Shown one piece after another: positions 34,932 to 43,274 of a stretch of 52,869 nucleotides of DNA. The translations under genes were made by a program, and so were the position numbers. Origin of the DNA: Gammaproteobacteria bacterium (lineage in GTDB: Bacteria; Pseudomonadota; Gammaproteobacteria; SZUA-152). Where the stretch lies: positions 1-52,869 of the forward strand of contig JAADGF010000050.1 in the NCBI GenBank assembly GCA_013152545.1, read 5' to 3'. The number at the start of each line of letters is the position of its first letter. Positions within the stretch are counted from its first letter, which is position 1. The notes beneath the pieces were generated by a model. That model was not told the origin of the DNA and did not search any database. It saw only the letters and a program-made list of their open reading frames with translations.

Positions 34932-37865
34932 ATGAAAATAGTAAGTAGCAAAATTCCTGGAGTGATTGCGGTAATGTCTTTTTTTCTTTTGTTAACGGTA
35001 ATGTCCGTTGCGGTGGCCAATACGGTGGATGAGTCGATATTGCATCCTCCTATCCCATTGCTGGATGAAGCAGGTAATCATGTGCGCGATAGCGGTAAGC
35101 CATATAGCCCCAAGATCAGTTGTGGGAGTTCCGGTTGTCATGACTATGATGCCATCACTCACGCTTATCATTTCGAGGCAGGTCGTGATGAGGCGCGCGA
35201 TGATTTTGGCGCAAAGCGCGGCTTGCCGCATTTGGTCTCGCCGGGTTACTTCGGTGGGTATACTTGCATGGGAGGCAGTAACCCGGAAGTATTGGCTAAA
35301 AAGAATAATGCCAGTGAAGACGATTTTGCCGACAGGGGCAGTGCTGGCCTGATCAAGCGCTGTATCGGTTGCCATACAGGTGGCGGTTGGATGGAGAAGG
35401 ACCGTAATGGCAAAAAATACAGTGATACCGACCCAACCACCATTACCAGGCTCGACGGTGATTATTTTAACCGTGGTACTGATGAAAACAACCAGGACAC
35501 GGATGTCAACGTTGTTGCACGCTGGGATTGGAACAAGAGCGGTGTGGTGGAAGCCGATTGCATGTTGTGCCATACAGATTTCAGTGCACTGAAAAAATTC
35601 GATGCCAAGCTCGGCGCTGACGATGGCAGTGATGGTACGGATTCGGCCTATGATCAGTTTCGTAACTTGCGAGGCGATATGCTTGTTAAAGAAGGTGGTT
35701 ATTTTCGTTTCGCGGCCAGTGCGATTTTGGAGTTTCTCAACCTTAAGCACCCAGATGGTAGCGTGGATGAAATGTCACTGCTAACTTTTGAACGCGAAAT
35801 AGAGCCATCTGCTGGTGGTCATGGCGATAGTGGTGGTCCTGATTATACGCTAACGTTGGGGGAGGATGAGTTGCCGGTCATCAACTGGAACAGCGCTGCA
35901 TTTGATAGCAATGGTAAGGCACTTATCCCGATGTTACGTTTTCCCGGTAACGATAACTGCATGTTATGTCATCGTACCAGTAACTCTCGGCGTGGTTTTT
36001 ATGGTTTCGGTGAAGTGGCTTCAGCAACGTATGAAGACAGTGATGATGGCCCAATAGTAGAAGATTACAAGGATGACGTGCATAAAGGAAAAACCTGGAC
36101 TGAACCCAATGGCGAAACCCGTTCCATCGAAAATTGCAATGTTTGTCATTCGCGCAATTATTTTAAAGAGCCGTTTGAGAACGTGGATCTGAATGCGGAT
36201 CATAATTTTCTCAAAGGTAACTCCGACATGGATGTGCGTAACGACCTTGATTACAACGCCAATGCCAAAACCTGTGAATACTGCCACAACGATGCGCCAG
36301 CGCCAGCTGAACTGGCGATTCCGTCTGGTCATGAAGATATGCTCAGTGCTCATAGGGAAATATGGAAAGCCAATGGTGATATGTCGGGTTATCCAGTGGC
36401 GACATTGACAAAGATCACTCAAACCCATCTTGATGTAATCAGTTGCCAAGCCTGTCATATCACGGGAAAAAAATCCAGAGGGCGGACAATCCAAATATTA
36501 TATCGGTATCGTGCTGAAGCAAATGGCGTGCTTAAGATCGTGCCATATAACCCACGTTTGCGCTATTACTGGAAAGATCGTAATAGCGGCCGGGTGTTAA
36601 ACAAGACTGAACGAAATAGTGTCTTTGAACTGAGAGAGGAAAACGGTGAACAGTATGGCGCGATTGTTGATGCATCTGGCAAAGAACTAAGTCGAGTGAG
36701 TACACGTATCTCCCATGGCAGTTTGCGTTTCGGCGATCCTGATGATTATGATGGGTTTATCGCTTTGAAAAATGCTTATGATAGTTTGTTGTTGAAAAAA
36801 GGCGTGAGCAATCCTGATGCTGTGATGGTTCGGACTGAGTCAAATCAGTACATTATCTCGCACAATGCTCGTCCATCGCCAGCATCGGTGCAGTGTGAAG
36901 AATGCCACAATCGCAAACAGAATGGTGCGTTTAGTGCGCTAGTATCAACGGACGGTCTGTTTGGTGAAGGCAATGTCAAGACCGTTACCCAATTGCCTGA
37001 CCGTCGTTTGGTGGATGAAGGTATCGTTCAGTTTGATTTTCCGTATATGAAAGTAGATGAAAGTGGCAAAGTTACCGAAACGGTGGCTGATATTTTATTT
37101 GCCACTAAAGTTGATCCTTCTATGACTGTGTTGCGATCGGCGACAGCAGCTGTGGCGGCAGGTGTGATGAAACAGATGTCCATCAGCAACGGTATGAATG
37201 TGGCGGGTATCGATAGCGTAGACGATGCAGCTACGTTAGAGCAATTATTCAATAGTGATGAGATTTATCTTTACCAGCCCAACTATGGCAATCACGCTGT
37301 ACGTGCTGTGTCATTGATGACAGCAGTTAATGGTCAATCTGAGCTGGTGTTTCCCACTTACCGGATGCAAGTAGCCCTTGCCGATAGCGGCGTTGTGTCC
37401 ACAGCAACAAATACGGGTTTAGGCGAATTGTCTTCCCAGGTTTTTTCACTGGAGGCAGTGGATAAAAACAGCAATGAAGTGGTGCGTTTTTCTGGCAGTC
37501 GAGTGTTGGTGAAGCTACCTTACGAGGGTACGAATACCAGCGTTGATGCTATTAAGGTGGTGTTCTCAACGGACAGTAATAACTGGTCTGCCATCAACCA
37601 GGAGGATATCGTTATCATTGAGCCTCATTCTGATGAGGTGGGTGCTGAAAGCGAAGGTTATGTAGCCTTTATGACTGATCATTTTAGTGATTACGCGATT
37701 GTTAACAGCGATGCCAGCGTTACCCCACCGCAACAAAGTGGTGATGTCGTGGTCGATGATACCCCTGGGTCGGGTGGTGGTAGCGCTGGTTACATTTTGT
37801 TATTACTTGGATTGATAGGCGGGTGCCACTTGATGTTTAGAAGACGCCAGAAATTCAGAGGTTAA
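34932..37865 (+). CDS. Large octaheme c-type cytochrome with C-terminal GlyGly-type anchor
   Basis: A 977-residue exported protein. The start chosen is the ATG with GGAG about nine bases upstream; a GTG eight codons earlier is less likely. A signal peptide (VIAVMSFFLLLTVMSVAVA) is followed by eight haem sites between about 64 and 660: CGSSGCH (a CX4CH form), CIGCH, CMLCH, CMLCH, CNVCH, CEYCH, CQACH and CEECH. A heme-free beta-rich region (about 700-935) ends in a Pro/Gly/Ser linker. The tail GSGGGSAGYILLLLGLIGG, then FRRRQ, has the glycine-hydrophobic-arginine layout of GlyGly-CTERM surface anchors (rhombosortase substrates). Together this suggests a cell-surface electron-transfer protein. 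I do not recognise a specific named family. A terminator follows. Confidence 0.88.
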   Translation: MKIVSSKIPGVIAVMSFFLLLTVMSVAVANTVDESILHPPIPLLDEAGNHVRDSGKPYSPKISCGSSGCHDYDAITHAYHFEAGRDEARDDFGAKRGLPHLVSPGYFGGYTCMGGSNPEVLAKKNNASEDDFADRGSAGLIKRCIGCHTGGGWMEKDRNGKKYSDTDPTTITRLDGDYFNRGTDENNQDTDVNVVARWDWNKSGVVEADCMLCHTDFSALKKFDAKLGADDGSDGTDSAYDQFRNLRGDMLVKEGGYFRFAASAILEFLNLKHPDGSVDEMSLLTFEREIEPSAGGHGDSGGPDYTLTLGEDELPVINWNSAAFDSNGKALIPMLRFPGNDNCMLCHRTSNSRRGFYGFGEVASATYEDSDDGPIVEDYKDDVHKGKTWTEPNGETRSIENCNVCHSRNYFKEPFENVDLNADHNFLKGNSDMDVRNDLDYNANAKTCEYCHNDAPAPAELAIPSGHEDMLSAHREIWKANGDMSGYPVATLTKITQTHLDVISCQACHITGKKSRGRTIQILYRYRAEANGVLKIVPYNPRLRYYWKDRNSGRVLNKTERNSVFELREENGEQYGAIVDASGKELSRVSTRISHGSLRFGDPDDYDGFIALKNAYDSLLLKKGVSNPDAVMVRTESNQYIISHNARPSPASVQCEECHNRKQNGAFSALVSTDGLFGEGNVKTVTQLPDRRLVDEGIVQFDFPYMKVDESGKVTETVADILFATKVDPSMTVLRSATAAVAAGVMKQMSISNGMNVAGIDSVDDAATLEQLFNSDEIYLYQPNYGNHAVRAVSLMTAVNGQSELVFPTYRMQVALADSGVVSTATNTGLGELSSQVFSLEAVDKNSNEVVRFSGSRVLVKLPYEGTNTSVDAIKVVFSTDSNNWSAINQEDIVIIEPHSDEVGAESEGYVAFMTDHFSDYAIVNSDASVTPPQQSGDVVVDDTPGSGGGSAGYILLLLGLIGGCHLMFRRRQKFRG

Positions 37866-37930
37866 TTTGAATCAGTGAGGAATATGAAAGCTTCGAAATT
37901 GTTCTGTGTCCTCCAATTCGCAACACAAAG

Positions 37931-37978
37931 CAGGTCGTGGGGTATTTTTACTTTCACTCCCACGACCTGGTTTTTTTT
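37931..37978 (+). terminator. Rho-independent terminator after the octaheme gene
   Basis: An 11-bp perfect stem (CAGGTCGTGGG at 37931-37941, complement at 37959-37969), a 17-nt loop, and a run of eight T residues at 37971-37978. It lies 66 bp after the stop of the octaheme cytochrome and separates it from the following genes. Confidence 0.92.
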
Positions 37979-37999
37979 ACGATTAAAGGGGTGTAAAAA

Positions 38000-38224
38000 A
38001 TGAAACAAATACAGTGGTTGAAGCGCCATCAAAAATTATTACCCTGGGTGGCCGGGGCTGGTTTTGCAGTCAGTCATATTGTGATTTCCTCCAATTGTAC
38101 AGTGCCGAAAGAGGGACGTTGTTCAAGTTGCGGTGGGTGTGTGTTAGCGTTGGCTGCCATTGTGACTTGGGCGGTTTATAAAAAGAAAGACGGCAATGGT
38201 ATTTATAATGAGAGCAATTCGTAA
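38000..38224 (+). CDS. Small membrane protein with CSSCGGC cysteine motif
   Basis: A 74-residue protein with two probable transmembrane segments (LLPWVAGAGFAVSHIVI near 13-29 and CVLALAAIVTWAVY near 47-60). Between them is a loop holding RCSSCGGC (CxxCxxC), which could bind a metal or cluster or form a disulfide. The start has a moderate ribosome-binding site (AAGGGGTG, about seven bases before ATG). I do not recognise a family. It lies just after the terminator and before the conduit operon. Its last codon and stop (TCG TAA) run into a family C element starting at 38221, so the original C-terminus may have been replaced. Confidence 0.65.
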   Translation: MKQIQWLKRHQKLLPWVAGAGFAVSHIVISSNCTVPKEGRCSSCGGCVLALAAIVTWAVYKKKDGNGIYNESNS

Positions 38225-38356
38225 CGACTCAGCTTATCTTTGATTTGCTCGATTACTGTATTAGAAAGCTGCGTCAAAAACGCTCATTTACGTTGCAGGT
38301 AAGCGTCGCGCTTTTTCCTTGTTCTCGAATAAATCAAAGGTAGTCTGAGTCGTTAC
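38221..38356. repeat. Family C repeat, copy 3
   Basis: 136 bp with imperfect inverted ends: left GTAACGACTCAGCTTATCTT, right complementary to GTAACGACTCAGACTACCTT, 12 identical outer bases. The interior matches the copies at 20190 and 20396 (CGCTCATTTACGTTG, GCGTCGCGCTTTTTCC). It supplies the stop codon of the preceding gene and lies in the probable leader of the following operon. Confidence 0.82.
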
Positions 38357-38499
38357 TGAGCATAGCTTAGGGTGAGTCTATCACGCGAGACTTGAGCGAC
38401 AATGGGTTGACGATAATGATTGCATGGGCGTCGGAGGTGGAACGCCGTGGAGAGGAGGCTGAACCGAATCTGGCAATAAAGTCGAGATATAAAGCCAGG

Positions 38500-39750
38500 A
38501 TGTTATGGTGTATCCGTTTGTTACTAATAGCGGCGATGATATTGGTAGGCAGTGTGTCTCAGGCTGGTATGTCGGGGCGCTTCGAAACGCTTATTGAGCG
38601 GGATAATCGACAATTCCAGAGCAGAGGAGGTCTCGAAGAACGGTTGGATATGCTTTATGACAATCCGGTAATGGGGTTGCGTAGCGGTCTAACGTTAGGG
38701 TTCTTTCAGGGGGGCAATGAACACGAGGAAACCCTCTATCAGTTTTATGTGGAGAAAACGCTGGACAAAAAAGGGAGTTTGCTGAGTATTGGCCGTTTAC
38801 AGCGATCTGATGCCCTCGGCTTCTATACGCTGGATGGTTTGCTATTTCAACAAATGGCTGATATTGCAAGCCTGACGCTCTATGCCGGTGTACCCGGGCG
38901 AATCGAGGCGTTCCGGTCAGTCGATGGCGAGGCTCTTTATGGAGCTGAGGTACAAACCTTTGCCCGGCGCTATGGTGTTTATGAAATGCGTGGTCGTATT
39001 GGCTGGCAGCGCCTTATACAGGACCATGTGGTAGACCGTTTGAATGTAGGCTGGCGAGGCATTCAGCAACAAACGATAACAGGGTTTTTACCTACCGCGT
39101 TTTCAATAACAGGTAATTATCTTGTTGACGAATACCACTGGGAAAGTGTTCAATTCAACGCGTACAAGGATTTTGAAACAGATTCACGGCTGAGAATGAG
39201 TTATGACCGCTATGAAATGGGGGTCGACGAGCTGACGTTTAAAGACCGTTTCTATTCCCTGTATGCGCGTGGACGTCAGTCCCAGTTAAAGACTGCATAT
39301 CAATTTTCACACGGAACCCAGCATGAGTGGTCGGTGAGTGGACGACGGGTCGTGCGTGAGTTTGGTGGTAGTGGTCATGGTGTCTTGGCGACGATGGAAT
39401 ATCGCGATGATCAGGGATGGCGGTTGATGGCACAATTCGATCGTCTTGCACTGGCAGAAGAACGTGCGGTTGGCTTCTATCTTGAAGTCAGTAAACCGTT
39501 TTCATCGACGCTGCGGGCGACGTTTGGCGGTGTTTTACAACAGCAGCAAAAACGTTTGGTGGGTGGTAACCGTGCTGTGGGTGCGGAGGTGCGACTGGAG
39601 CGTTTGGTCAGGGTCAAGGTGTTACCTTCTAGTATGCAGTTTTCTGTGCAGGCAAATTATATCGATAATAGCCGATTAGTCAATGAGTATCGTGTAGTAC
39701 TACGTTTGAGCTACCATTTTGATGATCGTATGCGGGAAATGTTGCAATGA
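38500..39750 (+). CDS. Predicted outer-membrane beta-barrel protein of the cytochrome operon
   Basis: A 416-residue exported protein. The start at MLWCIRLLLIAAMILVGS gives a clean signal peptide cleaved after SQA; the frame is open further upstream (ATG at 38416), so the start is uncertain. No cysteine pairs or haem motifs are found in the mature protein. The sequence is a series of amphipathic strands with alternating aromatic and charged residues, for example RFYSLYARGRQSQLKTAYQF and YRVVLRLSYHFDD at the end, as in porin-type barrels. Being the first gene of an operon with six cytochromes overlapping tip to tail, it is the candidate barrel that houses a periplasm-to-surface haem wire, analogous to MtrB or OmbB. 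The analogy rests on context, not on recognised homology. Confidence 0.72.
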   Translation: MLWCIRLLLIAAMILVGSVSQAGMSGRFETLIERDNRQFQSRGGLEERLDMLYDNPVMGLRSGLTLGFFQGGNEHEETLYQFYVEKTLDKKGSLLSIGRLQRSDALGFYTLDGLLFQQMADIASLTLYAGVPGRIEAFRSVDGEALYGAEVQTFARRYGVYEMRGRIGWQRLIQDHVVDRLNVGWRGIQQQTITGFLPTAFSITGNYLVDEYHWESVQFNAYKDFETDSRLRMSYDRYEMGVDELTFKDRFYSLYARGRQSQLKTAYQFSHGTQHEWSVSGRRVVREFGGSGHGVLATMEYRDDQGWRLMAQFDRLALAEERAVGFYLEVSKPFSSTLRATFGGVLQQQQKRLVGGNRAVGAEVRLERLVRVKVLPSSMQFSVQANYIDNSRLVNEYRVVLRLSYHFDDRMREMLQ

Positions 39751-40421
39751 GGCTGGGACTCATCAAGCCATTGTTCTGTGTTGTGACGCTTTTAGCACCA
39801 CTCTGTATTGCCGCAAACAAAACAAATGTTCGTGTAAAAAACGAGGGGATAAAAGCGGTTGTGGCAACGAGCGTCGCAACGGCTGAAAAAAAACAAAAAA
39901 CAACAACCTGGTGGGAGAAGCGTAAGCAGCGACCTGATCTCTATTATCCTCATAACGTTCATATGGAGGTGATGGAGAAGGAGGGGGACAGTTGTTTACT
40001 TTGTCATCCATTTAGTGCTAACAGCGTCATCGATCTTAGTCAGCTAAAAAAACTCAATATCATTGCGAATGAACCGCTGGAGGCGATTTGTCACAGTTGC
40101 CATGTTGAGCGATTGACGGCGCCTTGGCGCTGTGACTTATGTCATAACGATCTTCGTGTTATTTGGCCGCCAGATCACAATTTTAATTATATTGAGCATC
40201 ACGGAGAGGATGCCCGTCTTGACGAAGGCGAGTGCCGACAATGCCATATCGATCTTTCATTTTGCAGCGATTGCCACTTTCGTCGTGATCCGGTGCAGCG
40301 GCGCATTCATGTGTTGGGTTACCGTGGGGTACATGGCATTGAAGCACGTATGAACGCGTCCTACTGTAGTCGTTGTCATAACGCATACTACTGTAGTGAT
40401 TGTCACCGGGATAGACGATGA
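39747..40421 (+). CDS. Periplasmic heptaheme c-type cytochrome
   Basis: A 224-residue secreted protein: signal peptide (LFCVVTLLAPLCIAA, near 9-23), a Lys/Thr-rich linker, then seven CXXCH sites (CLLCH, CHSCH, CDLCH, CRQCH, CSDCH, CSRCH, CSDCH) from about 85 to the C-terminus. The sites occur in pairs, like the doubled CXXCH repeats of cytochrome c3-type proteins; extra histidines (DHNFNYIEHHGE) can serve as distal ligands. It overlaps the barrel gene by ATGA and the next gene by ATGA. Likely a periplasmic or barrel-inserted electron carrier. Confidence 0.9.
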   Translation: MRLGLIKPLFCVVTLLAPLCIAANKTNVRVKNEGIKAVVATSVATAEKKQKTTTWWEKRKQRPDLYYPHNVHMEVMEKEGDSCLLCHPFSANSVIDLSQLKKLNIIANEPLEAICHSCHVERLTAPWRCDLCHNDLRVIWPPDHNFNYIEHHGEDARLDEGECRQCHIDLSFCSDCHFRRDPVQRRIHVLGYRGVHGIEARMNASYCSRCHNAYYCSDCHRDRR

Positions 40422-41413
40422 TGAACCACGTTGCGATATGCGTATTGTTAATAATGCTCGTATTATTGTACAGCTGTGATAACAGTGACGCTGACACCGA
40501 GGCGGTATCGCTTGAGAGCGGCAACCTGATATTGACGGCTTTGCACGGTGATGCGGGTTCTGCATGGCGTTTGCCGGATTGTGCTGCTTGTCATGTATTA
40601 GACACTATCCATCAAGGCGCTGAATTGATTCGCGGCATGGTTCGCGATAAAGAGTATGTATCCTGCACAGGTTGCCATGGGCGTAATGGTAGCGATGACA
40701 GTGAACCGCGCCGTTGTGGGCTATGCCATAATCGCAACGATTTACCGCAAACGCCATGGTTGGATGGACAACATGCACACCACTTTACGGCAGAAAAAAC
40801 CGGCAGACTTAATGATGAGCAGTGTATTAACTGCCATGTTGCCGCTGATATGGACGGGCAGTTCGAATTGAATCGCGATCTCACTGGTTATCCTGATGCA
40901 AGGGGTATTGTATCACCCTATGGTTCCGTTTCTGAGTTCTGTCTACGTTGTCATAACCGTGACCATCAGCAAAGTGGTTTTGAAATAGTTGCTAGTCGCT
41001 TTGATGATCCGTTAGTTGCGGTAGAGGATGCCTTTAATTTTATTGATCAGCATGGTTTGATTGAAGGTAGCGGTACGCGTACTTATGCGGGCCTCCGGCA
41101 AGGATATGAATATCGTAGTGTGGTGGCCTGCACCGATTGTCATGCTATGCACGGCACTGATAATGTCAAACTGATTATTGACAGCTCAATGAAAGGTGTC
41201 ACTCAACTGGATGTGTCTGTTCGTGAGGTCGCTCATCGTGTCACCGTGAGTGAAGGGAACTATGCCCAGCTTTGTGTGCTTTGCCACCAGATGGACGTGA
41301 TATTGGATGATGGTGACCTGGATACTGGTAATGGTTTATCGGGTGTGCACGAAGTAGGTAGCAATTGCCGTACCTGTCATACTCACGGCGAAGCTATACA
41401 GGCAGGCTTGTGA
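40418..41413 (+). CDS. Octaheme c-type cytochrome lipoprotein
   Basis: A 331-residue protein with a lipoprotein signal (ICVLLIMLVLLYSCDNSD; lipobox LLYSC with Cys20 or so, and Asp at +2). The mature part has eight CXXCH motifs (CAACH, CTGCH, CGLCH, CINCH, CLRCH, CTDCH, CVLCH, CRTCH). A segment between haems 5 and 6 is haem-free. The Asp after the lipid cysteine would, in enterobacterial rules, favour inner-membrane retention, but surface export is common for such cytochromes in other bacteria, so the side is open. Overlaps both neighbours, so translation is coupled. Confidence 0.9.
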   Translation: MMNHVAICVLLIMLVLLYSCDNSDADTEAVSLESGNLILTALHGDAGSAWRLPDCAACHVLDTIHQGAELIRGMVRDKEYVSCTGCHGRNGSDDSEPRRCGLCHNRNDLPQTPWLDGQHAHHFTAEKTGRLNDEQCINCHVAADMDGQFELNRDLTGYPDARGIVSPYGSVSEFCLRCHNRDHQQSGFEIVASRFDDPLVAVEDAFNFIDQHGLIEGSGTRTYAGLRQGYEYRSVVACTDCHAMHGTDNVKLIIDSSMKGVTQLDVSVREVAHRVTVSEGNYAQLCVLCHQMDVILDDGDLDTGNGLSGVHEVGSNCRTCHTHGEAIQAGL

Positions 41414-42315
41414 TGATGCGATATTGTTTAACGATAGCATTATTGATGACCGCAGTAAGCTTGCTTGCGGAAAATTTGGTTGCAGATGAAGGTGGAAAAG
41501 AGGATAAGCCGTTACCTGCCATGCACCATGTCGTCAAAGTAAAGCCGCCAAAGGGAATGAAAGTGCCGCAAAAATTTCCGCTCAACGATCAAGGAAAAAT
41601 TGATTGTAATACTTGTCACGGCATAAAGGACATTGAAGATATTCCCATTGATGAAGTGGATAAACAAGCGCATAACTTTCATCGTGGTGGTCCCTACAAA
41701 CAACTTAGTGATTTTTGTTACCACTGCCACGGAAAGAAGGACTATCAACGTAGCAATATTCACCAGTTGCTTGACGATAACAACGAATATGACGAAAAAG
41801 ATTGTGAATATTGTCATAAAAAGGCGCCTGATCCGGAAAAAGATATTAAGCGTGATGAGCTTGAGTTTCGTTTGCCGCCGCAAAAACTGTGTTTTGGATG
41901 CCACCTGAAAACACCTCATCTCAATGCCTTGAATCACCAGGTAGCACCCGACAAAGAGATGCGTAAACGAATCGCGGATGCGGAGAAAAGATTAAACATT
42001 ATTTTGCCATTGGATCAAACAGGTAAGGTGATGTGTGTCACTTGTCATGCACCCCACGAGCCAGGTGTTATCGATAAAGAAAAACCTGCTGGACGGCAAG
42101 TGGCGAATGCGGATTTGGATAAAGGCGTGAGTTACGTGGAGCACGCCTGGAACACTGTGTTCAGTGCCGATAAAAAGGCGCGGCTGGAGAAGCTGGCAAC
42201 GGAGGGTGGTGGTGTACATACTTTGCGTTATCAACGCATCGAAACCGAGGTGTTACTGCGTCTTTCTGCTAAAAATGGTGTTTTATGTCAGGCTTGCCAC
42301 AAATTTGAGCGATAA
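41413..42315 (+). CDS. Hexaheme c-type cytochrome
   Basis: A 300-residue secreted protein starting at the ATG of TGATG, where the previous stop overlaps it; an upstream in-frame ATG would add 16 residues inside the preceding gene. Signal peptide MMRYCLTIALLMTAVSLLAE, then a Lys/Pro-rich stretch and six CXXCH sites (CNTCH, CYHCH, CEYCH, CFGCH, CVTCH, CQACH). Many Lys and His residues give it a basic character unlike its acidic neighbours. Probably periplasmic; it may link the inner-membrane module to the barrel-associated cytochromes. Confidence 0.88.
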   Translation: MMRYCLTIALLMTAVSLLAENLVADEGGKEDKPLPAMHHVVKVKPPKGMKVPQKFPLNDQGKIDCNTCHGIKDIEDIPIDEVDKQAHNFHRGGPYKQLSDFCYHCHGKKDYQRSNIHQLLDDNNEYDEKDCEYCHKKAPDPEKDIKRDELEFRLPPQKLCFGCHLKTPHLNALNHQVAPDKEMRKRIADAEKRLNIILPLDQTGKVMCVTCHAPHEPGVIDKEKPAGRQVANADLDKGVSYVEHAWNTVFSADKKARLEKLATEGGGVHTLRYQRIETEVLLRLSAKNGVLCQACHKFER

Positions 42316-42329
42316 GGGAGAGATTAAAA

Positions 42330-43274
42330 ATGAAAATGATAGCGAGAATCAAAGCGATCCCTAATGGCCAGAAGTACCGTTATACCTTGATCATGGCCTC
42401 CTGTACTTTGTTCTTCTCACCATTTTTGTTTCTGCCCGGGTTGGTGGATAATCCCGATCTGTGTGGTAAAGTGTGTATCCGCCGCTTTTATTTGTTTTTT
42501 CCAGGGATAACCCCAGCGGATGTTGCTAGTAAAATGCAGGTAGCGTCGATTGGTGTTTATATTCTATCGATGATACTTATTACCACTTTTTTCTTCGGTC
42601 GTATGTGGTGTGGTTATATTTGTCCAGTAGGTGGTTTTCCCGAGCTTATTAGCCGCACCTTTAGTGATCGTTGGAAGATCGAATATCGCGCCCTTCCGCA
42701 AGTGCCGATTCGTTATGGTTATTTTTCCGTTTATATTGCCTTAATGCCAATGCTGGGTATCAGTGCCTGTACCCTGTGTAACTTCATCACTATCCCACGA
42801 ATTTTTGATGCATTAAGTGGAAATCCCAAAGGACTGGCCTTTGCGTTGTCGGCAGTAGGCTTGGTTAATCTTGCATTGTTGTTTCTGCTCGGTTTCTTTG
42901 CCACCAAAGGCCGTGCTTATTGCCAACTGCTTTGCCCTATTGGTGCAATTGATGGTCTCGTTAATCGTCTTGGCGCTAAGCTACGATTCACACGCCGCAT
43001 ACGTGTTGAACGTAATCGTTGCACTGGTTGTAATATCTGCGCCCGCAGCTGTATGACTGGCTCCATTCAGATGGTCGGCCGTGTGGCGGTGGTGGATCAG
43101 CTTTCCTGTATGTCTTGTCACGAGTGTGTGGATGTGTGTGACTGGGGCGCGATTGACTGGCGTTCAGCGCCGTTGGACAAAGACCCTAAGCGTAAAAAGA
43201 AAGGCATTGATTTTTATCCTCAGCCGCAATGGCAGGCAGTTTACACCGCAGCGTTGAGGAAGGGGAAGCGGTGA
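42330..43274 (+). CDS. NapH-like membrane iron-sulfur protein
   Basis: A 314-residue inner-membrane protein with about four transmembrane segments (near 20-38, 72-92, 133-150 and 172-192). Two cytoplasmic CX3CP motifs (CGYICPVGG near 95-103, CQLLCPIGA near 200-208) are typical of NapH/CcoG-type proteins. A 2[4Fe-4S] ferredoxin domain follows (CTGCNICARSCMTG near 231-244 and CMSCHECVDVCDWG near 259-272). Family members take electrons from quinol and pass them to periplasmic carriers. The CMSCH in the second cluster is a ferredoxin ligand set, not a haem site. A good ribosome-binding site (AAGGGAGAG) precedes it. With the membrane-anchored octaheme protein that follows, it could form a quinol-oxidising entry module. 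Confidence 0.93.
   Translation: MKMIARIKAIPNGQKYRYTLIMASCTLFFSPFLFLPGLVDNPDLCGKVCIRRFYLFFPGITPADVASKMQVASIGVYILSMILITTFFFGRMWCGYICPVGGFPELISRTFSDRWKIEYRALPQVPIRYGYFSVYIALMPMLGISACTLCNFITIPRIFDALSGNPKGLAFALSAVGLVNLALLFLLGFFATKGRAYCQLLCPIGAIDGLVNRLGAKLRFTRRIRVERNRCTGCNICARSCMTGSIQMVGRVAVVDQLSCMSCHECVDVCDWGAIDWRSAPLDKDPKRKKKGIDFYPQPQWQAVYTAALRKGKR

Noticed and set aside
34992-35750. 252-codon open frame antisense to the octaheme cytochrome gene
   Set aside because: Lies wholly opposite a gene with eight haem motifs; its content is explained by the complement of that gene.
43086-43142. CMSCH as a haem c motif in the NapH-like protein
   Set aside because: The cysteines form the second [4Fe-4S] ligand set (CxxCxxCxxxC) in the cytoplasmic ferredoxin domain, so this is not counted as a haem site.
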